DNA from: Verrucosispora sp. WMMD573
Lineage (GTDB): Bacteria; Actinomycetota; Actinomycetes; Mycobacteriales; Micromonosporaceae
NCBI RefSeq assembly: GCF_027497175.1
Contig: NZ_CP114901.1
Location: 1,550,001 to 1,614,000, forward strand
Direction of reading: 5' to 3'
DNA length: 64,000 nucleotides
The position numbers and the translations under genes are program-made. Below, in pieces: positions 9,257 through 16,638 of this stretch. The number at the start of each line of letters is the position of its first letter. Position 1 is the stretch's first letter. Under the pieces are notes generated by a model, which saw only the letters and a program-made list of their open reading frames with translations, did not search any database and had not been told where the DNA came from.

Positions 9257-9456
9257 GAATTGACGTACGCAACTATAACGAATCGGCCGACACCCTTTGT
9301 ATGCGTACCGTCGCGCAAAGGTGAATGAGCCGTTGGTCGCCTTGATTCCCCACCTACCGTTCCCTAATGTGGGGCACCGACCGCCATGGGTCGTCTGTCC
9401 CCGCCCCTTACCGCTCGCGGGACGCCCGGTGGTCGGTTGCAAAGGAGACGCTGCCG

Positions 9457-10461
9457 GTGGCAACCATGCCCCTTCATCGTCGTGCGCCAGGGCGATCTCG
9501 TCCGGGTGGCCTGCGTAGGGCCGCCCGTGGGCTCGTCGTCCTCGTCGCCGCCGCCGCGGTCGGTGCCGGCCTGCTCGCCGCCCCCGCGTACGCCGAACCC
9601 TCGGTCGACGAGATCGAGGCCCAGATCGACAAGCAGTGGCAGAAGCTGGAACCCACAATCGAGCAGTACAACAAGGTGCGCTCCCAGCTGCGGGTCAACA
9701 AGCAGAAGTCGAAGAGCCTGGAAAAGAAGATCCAGCCGTTGGCCCTGGAGACCGAGCTGGCGATGAACCGGGTCGCCGATCTCGCCTCCCGCTACTACAT
9801 CACCGGCCCGTCCAAGGAGATCGGTGCCGTGCTGCTCAACTCCAAGCCGAACGAGCTCGGCGAGCAGATGGCCTTCCTTGATCGGCTGGCGTCACAGGAG
9901 CGCCGCGAGCTCGAAGGCGTCATGAAGATCCGCAAGAAGTACGACGACCAGAAGGCCAAGCTCGACGCGCTGATCGCCGATCAGGAGGCGAAGCAGAAGC
10001 AGCTGGCGGCGAAGAAGAAGCAGATCGACGCCGAGATCAAGCGACTGGAGAAGTCGCTGCCGGTGACCACGGTGAAGACCACCAACTGCCCCACCATCAA
10101 CGGTGTGGTCAGCGACGCCGCCCGCACGGCCATCCGTACCGCCTGCGCCCAGGTCGGCAAGCCGTACGTGTGGGGAGCGACCGGCCCGAACTCGTTCGAC
10201 TGCTCCGGCCTGACCCAGTACGCGTACAAGGCCGCCGGCATCTACCTCACCCACTTCACGGGTGCCCAGTGGAACGAGGGCAAGGCCGTCTCCCGTTCCG
10301 ACGCCCGTCCCGGCGACCTCGTCTTCTTCCGCAGCGATGTCAGCCACGTGGGGCTGTATCTGGGCAACAACCAGATGGTCCACTCGCCACGGGCCGGCAA
10401 GCCGGTGAACGTCTCGCCCATCACGACCATGCCGGTCGCCGGTTTCCGCCGACCCGGCTGA
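9457..10461 (+). CDS. Secreted NlpC/P60 peptidoglycan endopeptidase
   Basis: 334 residues. A long basic signal peptide ends at an AYA-EP type site. A coiled-coil stalk (about 45-215) of the kind found in actinobacterial NlpC/P60 hydrolases follows, then the catalytic domain with Cys249 (DCSGLTQ), His297 (SHVGLY) and His309 (MVHSP). It should cleave peptidoglycan stem peptides outside the cell. GTG 9457 is chosen because AAAGGAG lies 9 nt upstream; an upstream ATG would add 30 residues before the signal peptide. A TATAAC element at 9274-9279 may be its -10. It is a paralogue of the next gene but lacks the riboswitch. Confidence 0.92.
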   Translation: MATMPLHRRAPGRSRPGGLRRAARGLVVLVAAAAVGAGLLAAPAYAEPSVDEIEAQIDKQWQKLEPTIEQYNKVRSQLRVNKQKSKSLEKKIQPLALETELAMNRVADLASRYYITGPSKEIGAVLLNSKPNELGEQMAFLDRLASQERRELEGVMKIRKKYDDQKAKLDALIADQEAKQKQLAAKKKQIDAEIKRLEKSLPVTTVKTTNCPTINGVVSDAARTAIRTACAQVGKPYVWGATGPNSFDCSGLTQYAYKAAGIYLTHFTGAQWNEGKAVSRSDARPGDLVFFRSDVSHVGLYLGNNQMVHSPRAGKPVNVSPITTMPVAGFRRPG

Positions 10462-10500
10462 GTCGCCCCAGCGTCCGCTGAGCGGTCGCGCAGAAGCGCC

Positions 10501-10534
10501 CGAGGGCCCCCGGTCAAGTCGACGGGGGCCCTCG
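10501..10534 (+). terminator. Terminator after first NlpC/P60 gene
   Basis: CGAGGGCCCCCG (10501-10512) pairs perfectly with CGGGGGCCCTCG (10523-10534) over a 10-nt loop, followed by TCGTTGT. It separates the two paralogous genes transcriptionally. Confidence 0.8.
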
Positions 10535-10659
10535 TCGTTGTCGGATGTCAGCACCCACAGTGACGGCGCGGTTGTGTTGCGTATCGACGCCGATCGTCCC
10601 TACGCTGGGCAATCGTCGGCCGCTGGCAGGTCCGCCCACCCCGGGTGGTAACGGTCCGA

Positions 10660-10763
10660 CACCGCCGAATCGCTCGTGAGCGAGCCCGGGAACCAGGTAT
10701 CCGGGGTGAATCCGTGCGCGTCACGGTAGGGCGCCCCTTCCCGCCCGAACCCGGTTGGCGGTA
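10660..10763 (+). promoter_or_regulatory. c-di-AMP riboswitch (ydaO-yuaA type)
   Basis: The segment carries the conserved blocks of this class in order: GGGAACCAGG (10688-10697), GGGGTGAATCC (10703-10713), GGTAGGGC (10725-10732) and CCGAACCCGG (10745-10754). The closing P1 helix can form from ACCGCC (10661-10666) with GGCGGT (10757-10762), and a GCTCGTGAGC hairpin (10672-10681) sits inside. It ends just before the AAGGAG of the NlpC/P60 gene. In actinobacteria this RNA is a known off-switch for cell-wall hydrolase genes such as rpfA and NlpC/P60; c-di-AMP binding lowers expression. Identification is by memory of the consensus, not by a covariance search. Confidence 0.9.
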
Positions 10764-10787
10764 TGGGAAGAAGGAGTGCTGAGACCG

Positions 10788-11822
10788 GTGGCAGACCGTG
10801 CCCCGCGGCCGCCGTCACCACGTCCGGGATTGTCCGGCCGACCGACGGCTGCGCCGCGTTTTCGCTGGTACCGCTGCATCCCCGCCGCCCTGGCCGCGAC
10901 CGCTGTGATGTTGACCGGCGGCGCGGCGGCCGCCTGGGCCGACCCCACGGTCGCCGACATCGAGCGCCGGATCGACGAGGACTGGAACCGGCTCGAACCC
11001 GTCATCGAACAGCACAACGCCACCCGGCAGGACCTGGCCGGCAAGCGACGGGATGCGGACGCCCTGGCTGCCCGGATCGCGCCGCTGCAACGCCAGGTGG
11101 ACGAGGCCATGGATCGGGTTGGCAAGCTCGCTGCCCGCGCGTACAAGGGTGAGCAGGTACGGGCCGTCAACGCGCTGCTCGGCAGCCGGTCGCCGGGTGA
11201 GGTAGTCGAGCAGCTCAGCCTGCTCGACCGGTACGCCCGGGTCCAGCAGCAGGACGTCCGGCACGCGAGTGAACTGCGCGACGAACTCGTCGCGGCCAAG
11301 GCCGGGCTGGACCGTACCATCGATCAGCTGACCCGCACCGATGCCGATCTCGCGGCGAAGCGGCGACAGATCGACACCGAGATCGACAGGTTGCAGCGGC
11401 TCCGGCTACGGGCGTACGGGAAGGGCGGCGGTGGGCCGCTGCGGCCGGCGCCCTGTCCGGCCAGCTACCCCGGCGGAGCGGCCGGGGAAGCGGTCACCTT
11501 CGCCTGCGCCCAGATCGGCAAGCCGTACTCCTGGGGCGCCGAGGGGCCGGACGCGTACGACTGTTCCGGTCTGACGCTGGCCGCATGGTCGCGGGCCGGT
11601 GTCGCACTGCCGCACAACGCGGCCAGGCAGCGTCAGGTCACCGCGTCGGTCAGTCGCGGTGCGCTGCGCCCCGGCGACCTCGTCTTCTACTACCGGGACC
11701 TGCACCACGTCGGCATGTACGTCGGTGGTGGCTGGGTGGTGCACGCCTCCCGGGCGGGTCAGCCGGTGCAGATGAAGCGGCTGGACAGCAGCCCGGTGCA
11801 CAGCTTCGGTCGGCCAAGCTGA
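10788..11822 (+). CDS. Secreted NlpC/P60 endopeptidase under riboswitch control
   Basis: 344 residues with a basic N-terminus, signal peptide ending near AWA-DP, a coiled-coil stalk (about 65-220) and a C-terminal NlpC/P60 domain with Cys259 (DCSGLTL), His307 (HHVGMY) and His319 (VVHASR). It is closely related to the preceding gene throughout, including the DP/EP-x-V-x-x-I-E start of the mature protein, so the pair looks like a tandem duplication. AAGGAG (10771-10776) is 11 nt before GTG 10788; another in-frame GTG at 10776 overlaps the ribosome site and is less likely. Expression should respond to c-di-AMP through the leader. Confidence 0.92.
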   Translation: MADRAPRPPSPRPGLSGRPTAAPRFRWYRCIPAALAATAVMLTGGAAAAWADPTVADIERRIDEDWNRLEPVIEQHNATRQDLAGKRRDADALAARIAPLQRQVDEAMDRVGKLAARAYKGEQVRAVNALLGSRSPGEVVEQLSLLDRYARVQQQDVRHASELRDELVAAKAGLDRTIDQLTRTDADLAAKRRQIDTEIDRLQRLRLRAYGKGGGGPLRPAPCPASYPGGAAGEAVTFACAQIGKPYSWGAEGPDAYDCSGLTLAAWSRAGVALPHNAARQRQVTASVSRGALRPGDLVFYYRDLHHVGMYVGGGWVVHASRAGQPVQMKRLDSSPVHSFGRPS

Positions 11823-11913
11823 GATGGCCGGGCTCGGCGTACCGCCGTAGGACCCGCTCCCGGAGCGGGGCGGGCTCCCTACTGGTGCGCGCAGTGGATC
11901 AACGGCCGCGGTG

Positions 11914-12492
11914 TCACCGGGTGGGCCAGGTGCGCCAGCTCTGCCAGGCGCGACTCGGTGTCGGGCCGCGCTGGCCCTGGTAGCGGGAGCCGTAGACGGC
12001 CGACCCGTACGGGTGCTCGGCCGGCGAGGAGAGCCGGAAGATGCAGAGCTGACCGATCTTCATGCCCGGCCAGAGGGTGATCGGCAGGTTGGCCACGTTG
12101 GACAGCTCCAGGGTGACGTGGCCGGAGAAGCCGGGATCGATGAAGCCGGCGGTGGAGTGCGTGAGCAGGCCGAGTCGTCCCAGGCTGGACTTGCCTTCGA
12201 GGCGGCCGGCGAGCTGGTCGCCCAGTGAGATGACCTCCAGCGTCGAGGCGAGCACGAACTCGCCCGGGTGCAGCACGAACGCCTGGCCGTCGGGCACCTC
12301 GACCGCGGAGGTGAGATCATCCTGTCGGGTCGCCGGGTCGATGTGGGTGTAGAGGTGGTTGTTGAAGACCCGGAACAGTTTGTCCAGTCGTACGTCGATG
12401 CTGGAGGGCTGCACCAAACTGGGCTCGAACGGTTCGAGCGCCAGGGTGCCCGCCTTGATCTCGGAGACCAGGTCACGGTCGGAGAGCAGCAT
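11914..12492 (-). CDS. dcd: dCTP deaminase (possibly dUMP-forming)
   Basis: 192 residues, beginning MLLSDRDLV and containing the [25 protein letters not shown] and GFIDPGF motifs of the dCTP deaminase/dUTPase family. The enzyme deaminates dCTP to dUTP for dTMP synthesis. Many actinobacterial Dcd proteins are bifunctional and release dUMP directly; the sequence resembles those but I cannot prove bifunctionality. The ATG at 12492 is chosen by comparison with family starts. TATGGT ends 4 nt before it, so the transcript may be nearly leaderless. A 14-bp palindrome lies 25 bp upstream and a LexA box 50 bp upstream. Confidence 0.95.
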   Translation of the reverse strand: MLLSDRDLVSEIKAGTLALEPFEPSLVQPSSIDVRLDKLFRVFNNHLYTHIDPATRQDDLTSAVEVPDGQAFVLHPGEFVLASTLEVISLGDQLAGRLEGKSSLGRLGLLTHSTAGFIDPGFSGHVTLELSNVANLPITLWPGMKIGQLCIFRLSSPAEHPYGSAVYGSRYQGQRGPTPSRAWQSWRTWPTR

Positions 12493-12516
12493 CGACACAC
12501 CATAGCTGCCGGTATG

Positions 12517-12530
12517 CGACACGCGTGTCG
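12517..12530. promoter_or_regulatory. Perfect 14-bp palindrome between dcd and PPOX gene
   Basis: CGACACGCGTGTCG is its own reverse complement. It lies 25 bp upstream of the dcd start, over the region expected for the dcd -35, and 40 bp upstream of the divergent PPOX gene. The protein that binds it is unknown. Confidence 0.55.
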
Positions 12531-12541
12531 GACTACCCGCT

Positions 12542-12563
12542 TCGAACGTGTGTTCGATAGGAT
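12542..12563 (+). promoter_or_regulatory. LexA (SOS) box overlapping the PPOX promoter
   Basis: TCGAACGTGTGTTCGA (12542-12557) matches the actinobacterial SOS-box consensus TCGAAC-N4-GTTCGA in all twelve defined positions. The -10 element TAGGAT follows at 12558-12563, so bound LexA would block this promoter. Transcription should start at or next to ATG 12570. Confidence 0.88.
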
Positions 12564-12569
12564 GTCGGC

Positions 12570-13106
12570 ATGGCTTCCTGGTCCGAATTCGCCGCTGACG
12601 AGCCCCGACTCGCCGACGGGATCCGCCTTCTCATGCAGCAGTACGGCCCGGGCTTCGGCTACCTGGCCACGGTCCGCGCCGACGGCGGGCCCCGGGTACA
12701 CCCGGTCTCTCCGGTGATCACCGAAGACGGTCTCTACTGCTTCGTGATCGACTCACCGAAGCGGCGCGACCTGGAGCGCGACGGCCGTTACGCGCTGCAC
12801 TCGTTTCCGCCGGAGGAGAGCGACGACGAGGCGTACGTCGCCGGGCGCGCCCGGCCCGTCACGGACGACGCCACCGTCGCCCGGCTGGCGCTCGCCGCGC
12901 GGGCCGCCCCGCACGCCGACTGGTGCCTCTTCGAGTTCACGGTCGACGTGGCGATGCTGGCTCGACGGGAGCAGTCGGTGGCTGGGCCGAGTGAGCTGGC
13001 CTCCCGTCCGGCCGTCCAGGTCTGGCTCGACCCGGCCGGCGCCACACCCCAGGCCACGCGCCCGGTGCCGGCCCGCGCCGGGCGGCATCACCGCCGCGCC
13101 GCCTGA
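12570..13106 (+). CDS. Pyridoxamine 5'-phosphate oxidase-fold protein, SOS-regulated
   Basis: 178 residues with the split-barrel flavin/F420-binding fold of the PPOX family: [19 protein letters not shown] near the N-terminus, then the [17 protein letters not shown] segment. Members reduce or oxidise small molecules with FMN, F420, haem or biliverdin; the substrate here is not predictable. The mRNA looks leaderless: TAGGAT lies 6 nt before the ATG and there is no ribosome site. The LexA box on its promoter implies induction by DNA damage. The C-terminal ~25 residues are Ala/Pro/Arg-rich and probably disordered. Confidence 0.85.
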   Translation: MASWSEFAADEPRLADGIRLLMQQYGPGFGYLATVRADGGPRVHPVSPVITEDGLYCFVIDSPKRRDLERDGRYALHSFPPEESDDEAYVAGRARPVTDDATVARLALAARAAPHADWCLFEFTVDVAMLARREQSVAGPSELASRPAVQVWLDPAGATPQATRPVPARAGRHHRRAA

Positions 13107-13117
13107 CCCACACCCAG

Positions 13118-13151
13118 CAGGTGCCGGCCCCTTCGAAGGAGCCGGCACCTG
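13118..13151. terminator. Bidirectional terminator hairpin
   Basis: CAGGTGCCGGC (13118-13128) pairs with GCCGGCACCTG (13141-13151), and the loop can itself pair CCTT with AAGG. It sits between the convergent PPOX and metalloprotease genes. Confidence 0.8.
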
Positions 13152-13174
13152 CGGTACGCGGTGCGGCGGACGCG

Positions 13175-14179
13175 CTATGCCGCGCGGTACGCGTTCCAGG
13201 CGTTGATCATGCGGGTGGCCTGGCCCGAGGTGAACTGGTACATGCAGGAGTCGTACGAGTAGTCCATGAAGTTGGTGATCGGGTCGCGGCCCGAGCTTGA
13301 GCAGGTGTCCCGGCCGGTCGGGCAGCCGCTGGCCGGCGATGCCTCGGCCGGGGTGTCCGCCACCTGGTCGCCGCTGCCCGAGCAACCGCCCTGGAAGGTG
13401 TGGTACAGGTTCAGCCAGTGGCCGACCTCGTGGGTGCCGGTGTCGCCCTGGTTGTAGTTGGTGGCAGTGCCGCCGGGCAGCGATTCGCTGAGCACCACCA
13501 CGCCGTCCATAACGTTCAGGCTGTTCTGCGGGAAGGTCGCCCAGCCGAGCAGGTTGTTGCTGAGCGCGCCGAGGTAGATGTTGAGCGTCGCCTTGTTGCC
13601 CTGCCGCAGCTGGGTCTTCATCTGCCGCTCGGCCGACGAGCCCTGCCGGATCGGGTACCACGACGAGTTGGTCACCCGGTTGATGCTCTGCAACTGGAAC
13701 GCGAAGGCGGTCGCGGCACCACCGGTCGCGCCACTGAACGACTGGTTCAGCACGTTCATCTGGGACTGGATCATCGAGTCGGGAATGTTCCCGCCGGCCC
13801 GGGTCGTGTCCCGGCGGATCACGTGCACCACCACCGGGATGGTGACCGAGGCCGCAGCCGCCTGGGCGCTCAGCGTGCGTTGGCCAACTCGCTTGGCGCG
13901 CTCTTGCAGGATGTCGGCGAACTCGGCCTCACGCTGGTGCACCTGGGCGAGGGTCAACTGGTTCGGATCGTGCTTGACGGTGCTGCCACCCTTGGCCCGG
14001 GCCAGGGTGCCCGTCGGATCCTCACACACCTCGTCGGCCGTGACGGCGGCCGCCGCCGGGCTCGCGGTCGTGGTGGCGGCCGGCAGCAGGCCGACCGTGG
14101 CCACGCCGAGCACCAGTGCGAGCGACGTCGATGCGATGCCGGCCGTACGCCGGTTCAGCAGGACGGGACGCAGTCCCAT
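13175..14179 (-). CDS. Secreted zinc metalloprotease, M43 (pappalysin-like) family
   Basis: 334 residues with a signal peptide (about 1-40). A propeptide-like region of about 70 residues follows, then a metzincin domain. The zinc site is His250-Glu251...His254...His260 in THEVGHWLNLYHTF, and the Met-turn is FMDYSYDSCM. Six cysteines after the zinc site suggest disulfides. M43B enzymes are extracellular proteases related to cytophagalysin. ATG 14179 is preceded by AGAGGTGGG; the open frame extends further upstream but only this start gives a signal peptide at the N-terminus. A role in extracellular protein degradation is inferred. Confidence 0.9.
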   Translation of the reverse strand: MGLRPVLLNRRTAGIASTSLALVLGVATVGLLPAATTTASPAAAAVTADEVCEDPTGTLARAKGGSTVKHDPNQLTLAQVHQREAEFADILQERAKRVGQRTLSAQAAAASVTIPVVVHVIRRDTTRAGGNIPDSMIQSQMNVLNQSFSGATGGAATAFAFQLQSINRVTNSSWYPIRQGSSAERQMKTQLRQGNKATLNIYLGALSNNLLGWATFPQNSLNVMDGVVVLSESLPGGTATNYNQGDTGTHEVGHWLNLYHTFQGGCSGSGDQVADTPAEASPASGCPTGRDTCSSSGRDPITNFMDYSYDSCMYQFTSGQATRMINAWNAYRAA

Positions 14180-14346
14180 ATGCCCACCTCTTTCTGGCGA
14201 CGCGACCGGGGGTTGTGTCGCGTCGTGCGGAAAACGTGAGGCAGACGTTACAACCGATAGACAGATTTGAACATGGCCATATGTTGCGGTGAGGAAACTT
14301 CTCGCTGTACCCACCCGGAGCTCAAGATCCACGCACTTTCGGGGAT

Positions 14347-14379
14347 GTTGCTGCCTCCGTCCCGCCACGACGCAGCAAC
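14347..14379. repeat. Inverted repeat flanked by direct repeats
   Basis: GTTGCTGC (14347-14354) pairs with GCAGCAAC (14372-14379). The pair is bracketed by direct copies of TTCGGGGAT at 14338-14346 and 14380-14388. It resembles the GTTG-armed palindromes at 18699 and 23407 in size and loop length but lacks the GATCATGA core. Confidence 0.5.
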
Positions 14380-14412
14380 TTCGGGGATCCTGCTGTCTCG
14401 GACCGACCCTGG

Positions 14413-14447
14413 CGCGTCGCGCGTCGCGCGTCGCGCGTCGCGCGTTG
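14413..14447. repeat. 7-bp tandem repeat
   Basis: Five consecutive CGCGTCG units, the last with one change (CGCGTTG). Seven is not a multiple of three and no gene covers the tract, so it is probably a slippage-prone simple repeat. Confidence 0.7.
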
Positions 14448-14511
14448 CGCGGCGTGAGGGGTGGGGCCCTGGGTGCATCCGGGTGAGGGCTCGGGTAGAG
14501 TGATTCCGCTC

Positions 14512-14585
14512 GCGGGTGTAGTTCAATGGCAGAACATCAGCTTCCCAAGCTGACAGTGCGGGTTCGATTCCCGTCACCCGCTCCA
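14512..14585 (+). tRNA. tRNA-Gly (anticodon CCC)
   Basis: A complete cloverleaf. The acceptor GCGGGTG pairs with CACCCGC, the D arm is GTTC/GAAC, and the anticodon stem TCAGC/GCTGA holds loop TTCCCAA with anticodon CCC. The T arm contains GGTTCGATT. A genome-encoded CCA ends the molecule. It reads GGG glycine codons. A TAGAGT -10 lies 10 bp upstream, and a terminator follows. Confidence 0.96.
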
Positions 14586-14589
14586 CCAC

Positions 14590-14628
14590 GAAGGCCCTGG
14601 TCAGGATGCGAGTCCCGACAGGGCCTTC
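14590..14628 (+). terminator. Terminator after tRNA-Gly
   Basis: GAAGGCCCTG (14590-14599) pairs perfectly with CAGGGCCTTC (14619-14628) around a 19-nt loop. Confidence 0.7.
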
Positions 14629-14631
14629 GAC

Positions 14632-14685
14632 CTGTCCTGGGTCGCGAGCGGGGTCACGCTGTCCTGGGTCGCGAGCGGGGTCACG
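14632..14685. repeat. Two tandem copies of a 27-bp repeat
   Basis: The unit at 14632-14658, starting CTGTCCTGGGTCGCGAGCGG and ending GGTCACG, is repeated exactly at 14659-14685. It lies between the tRNA terminator and the phosphoribosyltransferase gene. The identity of the copies indicates a recent duplication. Confidence 0.85.
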
Positions 14686-14718
14686 GCAGTCATCGACGCC
14701 GGCAGCCATAATCCCACC

Positions 14719-15255
14719 ATGTCCGACTCCGCACGTGGTGCGCTGCTGAAGCACTTCCGATGGATCGAAGGCCACGCTGACGTGTGGGCGATATTCCGCG
14801 ATGCCACGGCGCTCCGCCATGTCGTCGCAGGTCTGGTCGAGCCGTTCAGGAACTCGGATCTCACAGCCATCTGCGGGATCGAGTCCCGGGGATTCCTTCT
14901 CGGGGGCGCTGCGGCCGTGGAACTGGGCGTCGGGTTCGTACCGGTGCGCAAGCGTGAGGGGCTGTTTCCAGGCGACAAGATCACAGCGGCAGCCGACCCC
15001 GACTACCGTCAGCAGTCGCACACTCTGCGCGTGCAGCGATCCTCACTTGGATCACGCGACCGGGTTCTGCTCGTGGACGACTGGATCGAGACAGGCAACC
15101 AGGCACTCACCGCCAGACAGTTGGTCGAGCAGTGCGGTAGCACCTGGGTAGGGTGCAGCGTCCTGGTCGATCAGCTCCGTGACGATCGACGGTCGGCGCT
15201 CGGCACTGTGATGAGCCTGGTGCGGGCCGATGAGTTGCCCGTGTGGACCGGCTAG
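14719..15255 (+). CDS. Apt-like phosphoribosyltransferase-fold protein
   Basis: 178 residues of the type I phosphoribosyltransferase fold. The PRPP-binding segment is DRVLLVDDWIETGNQA, and the order GIESRGFLLG - VPVRKREGLFPG - VDDW is that of adenine phosphoribosyltransferases. The family transfers ribose-5-phosphate from PRPP to a base; whether adenine is the substrate is unclear because DDWIETG departs from the usual EDxxxTGG. CATAAT lies 6 nt before the ATG, so the mRNA may be leaderless. A paralogue with the same VDDW motif lies at 18772-19323. Confidence 0.8.
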   Translation: MSDSARGALLKHFRWIEGHADVWAIFRDATALRHVVAGLVEPFRNSDLTAICGIESRGFLLGGAAAVELGVGFVPVRKREGLFPGDKITAAADPDYRQQSHTLRVQRSSLGSRDRVLLVDDWIETGNQALTARQLVEQCGSTWVGCSVLVDQLRDDRRSALGTVMSLVRADELPVWTG

Positions 15256-15613
15256 CCCTCCGTGCGGAACGCCTGCTCGCAGCCTTGCTGTTGGGCAGGC
15301 CTTCGTCTCCGGGCGCCGATCGGAGCTGCGGTGCCGGCGGCTGGCACCGAATCGCCATGCAGGCGGGGGCGGATCATTCCGGGCTTCGAGCACCCGTGTA
15401 GCCGGGTTCGTGGAAGCGGGTGCCCGTGGCCTGACTGCCGTGCGTCAGCGGAAAGGACGCGCGCGGGCGTGTCCGGGGCGTAGGGGCGCGGGGCGTGCCC
15501 GACCGTGGGCGGGTGCGAACTGTCCACTTTGACCGATGGGACAACGCCCCCGGGCCGTCGTTCCTAGGCTCTCCTCGGCGAGGAACGCCCACTCCGTGGA
15601 GAAAGAGGCATTC
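15256..15613. other. Intergenic region, no gene seen
   Basis: 358 bp between the phosphoribosyltransferase gene and the secreted protein gene. Near the right end GTTCCT (15560-15565) and AGGAAC (15581-15586) form a short inverted repeat, with a TAGGCT -10-like element at 15565-15570. I see nothing else supportable. Confidence 0.5.
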
Positions 15614-16534
15614 ATGACCACACGCACCAGTCGGGCCATCGCGGCGACGGTCCTTGCGGGTGCCGTCACCGCGGCCAGCCTGCTGACGGGGGCGACTGCG
15701 GCCCAGGCCGAGCCGGTGACGGCCGGCACCTTCACGATGAGCGGTGATCCCGGCGACTGGGTCACCGGCGGCGCCACCTACAGCTACGACGCCGGTGCCG
15801 GAGACCAGCTGTCGATCCGCGCCGACGACCAGCTTCGCGGGGTCTATCTGTCGATCAACGGTCGCAACGGTGACTGGTGGTCGATGGAGCTCAGGGCGCC
15901 GGCCGGGCAGCAGCTCGCCGTCGGTGAGTACCCCGAAGCCACTCGCGCGCCGTTCAGCGGTGCGGGGGCCGGCATCGACATCAGCGGCAACGGCCGGGGC
16001 TGCAACACGATCACGGGCTCGTTCGTGGTCGCCGACGTGGCCTTCGGCCCGCACGGCTACGTGGAGCGCCTCGACGCCACCTTCGAGCAGCACTGCGAGG
16101 GCGGCACGCCAGCCCTGCGCGGGCGGGTCGTGATCGGCAATCCGCCACCGCCGGCTCCGCTGGAGTTCACCGTCACGCCGGCTGCGGACGGTGTTTTCAG
16201 CAAGCTGAACGGCAAGGCCACGGTGCACGGCACGGTGGTCTGCAACGCGGACGCGACGGTGCAACTCAGCGGCCTGGTCACCCAGGTCAAGAACAAGGTC
16301 ATCATCCGCGGCCCGTTCAGCGGCCAGGTCGACTGCGTCCAGGGTGCGACGGCGCAGTGGTCCGCCACGGCGGACCCGACCGGCACCACGCCGTTCCAGC
16401 GGGGGAAGGTCGAGGTCACCGGCAGCGCCTGGGCGAACGACCCGAACTACCAGGGTGAGACCGTCCAGGTCGACCTCGCGCCGACCACGGTGACGCTGAC
16501 CCGGGCGCCGGCCGCCGTCGAGGCTGCAATGTAA
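15614..16534 (+). CDS. Secreted protein of unknown function
   Basis: 306 residues. A clear signal peptide ends near AQA-EP. The mature protein has Gly/Asp-rich beta-sheet character and no catalytic motif that I recognise. It has two halves: about 35-175, with a Cys pair, and about 185-290, with Cys in VVCNAD and VDCVQG. ATG 15614 follows GGAGAAAGAGG and directly starts the signal peptide; an upstream in-frame ATG would add 26 residues with no signal character. Probably an extracellular beta-sandwich protein, but that is a guess. Confidence 0.78.
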   Translation: MTTRTSRAIAATVLAGAVTAASLLTGATAAQAEPVTAGTFTMSGDPGDWVTGGATYSYDAGAGDQLSIRADDQLRGVYLSINGRNGDWWSMELRAPAGQQLAVGEYPEATRAPFSGAGAGIDISGNGRGCNTITGSFVVADVAFGPHGYVERLDATFEQHCEGGTPALRGRVVIGNPPPPAPLEFTVTPAADGVFSKLNGKATVHGTVVCNADATVQLSGLVTQVKNKVIIRGPFSGQVDCVQGATAQWSATADPTGTTPFQRGKVEVTGSAWANDPNYQGETVQVDLAPTTVTLTRAPAAVEAAM

Positions 16535-16557
16535 GGGCTGGTCGAGGCAGCACGAGA

Positions 16558-16591
16558 GGCCCGGTCCGAGGAAAGATCCTGGGGCCGGGCC
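16558..16591 (+). terminator. Weak terminator hairpin
   Basis: GGCCCGG (16558-16564) can pair with CCGGGCC (16585-16591), and GGA/TCC in the loop may extend the fold. It follows the secreted-protein gene. Confidence 0.45.
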
Positions 16592-16638
16592 CCTACGCGT
16601 GAGCGCGCGGCGCGACCCGCACCCGTACCATCGTGATC

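Larger units (their letters stand above)
10462..10787. other. Intergenic region with terminator and c-di-AMP riboswitch
   Basis: 326 bp between the two NlpC/P60 genes. It contains a perfect terminator hairpin (10501-10534), about 125 bp of presumed promoter DNA, and the c-di-AMP riboswitch (10660-10763) that leads into the next gene's ribosome site. Confidence 0.8.
14180..14511. other. Repeat-bearing intergenic region before tRNA-Gly
   Basis: 332 bp without a supported protein gene. It holds the presumed protease promoter on the minus strand, an inverted repeat (14347-14379), a 7-bp tandem repeat (14413-14447) and the tRNA promoter (TAGAGT at 14496-14501). Confidence 0.6.

Noticed and set aside
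9257..9456. A c-di-AMP riboswitch in front of the first NlpC/P60 gene
   Set aside because: The leader lacks the GGGGTGAATCC, TAGGGC and CGAACCCG blocks that are clear in front of the second gene.
14512..14685. tRNA-Gly as an occupied attachment site for an integrated element
   Set aside because: No integrase, no duplicated tRNA 3' end and no phage or plasmid genes follow; the repeats do not match the tRNA sequence.
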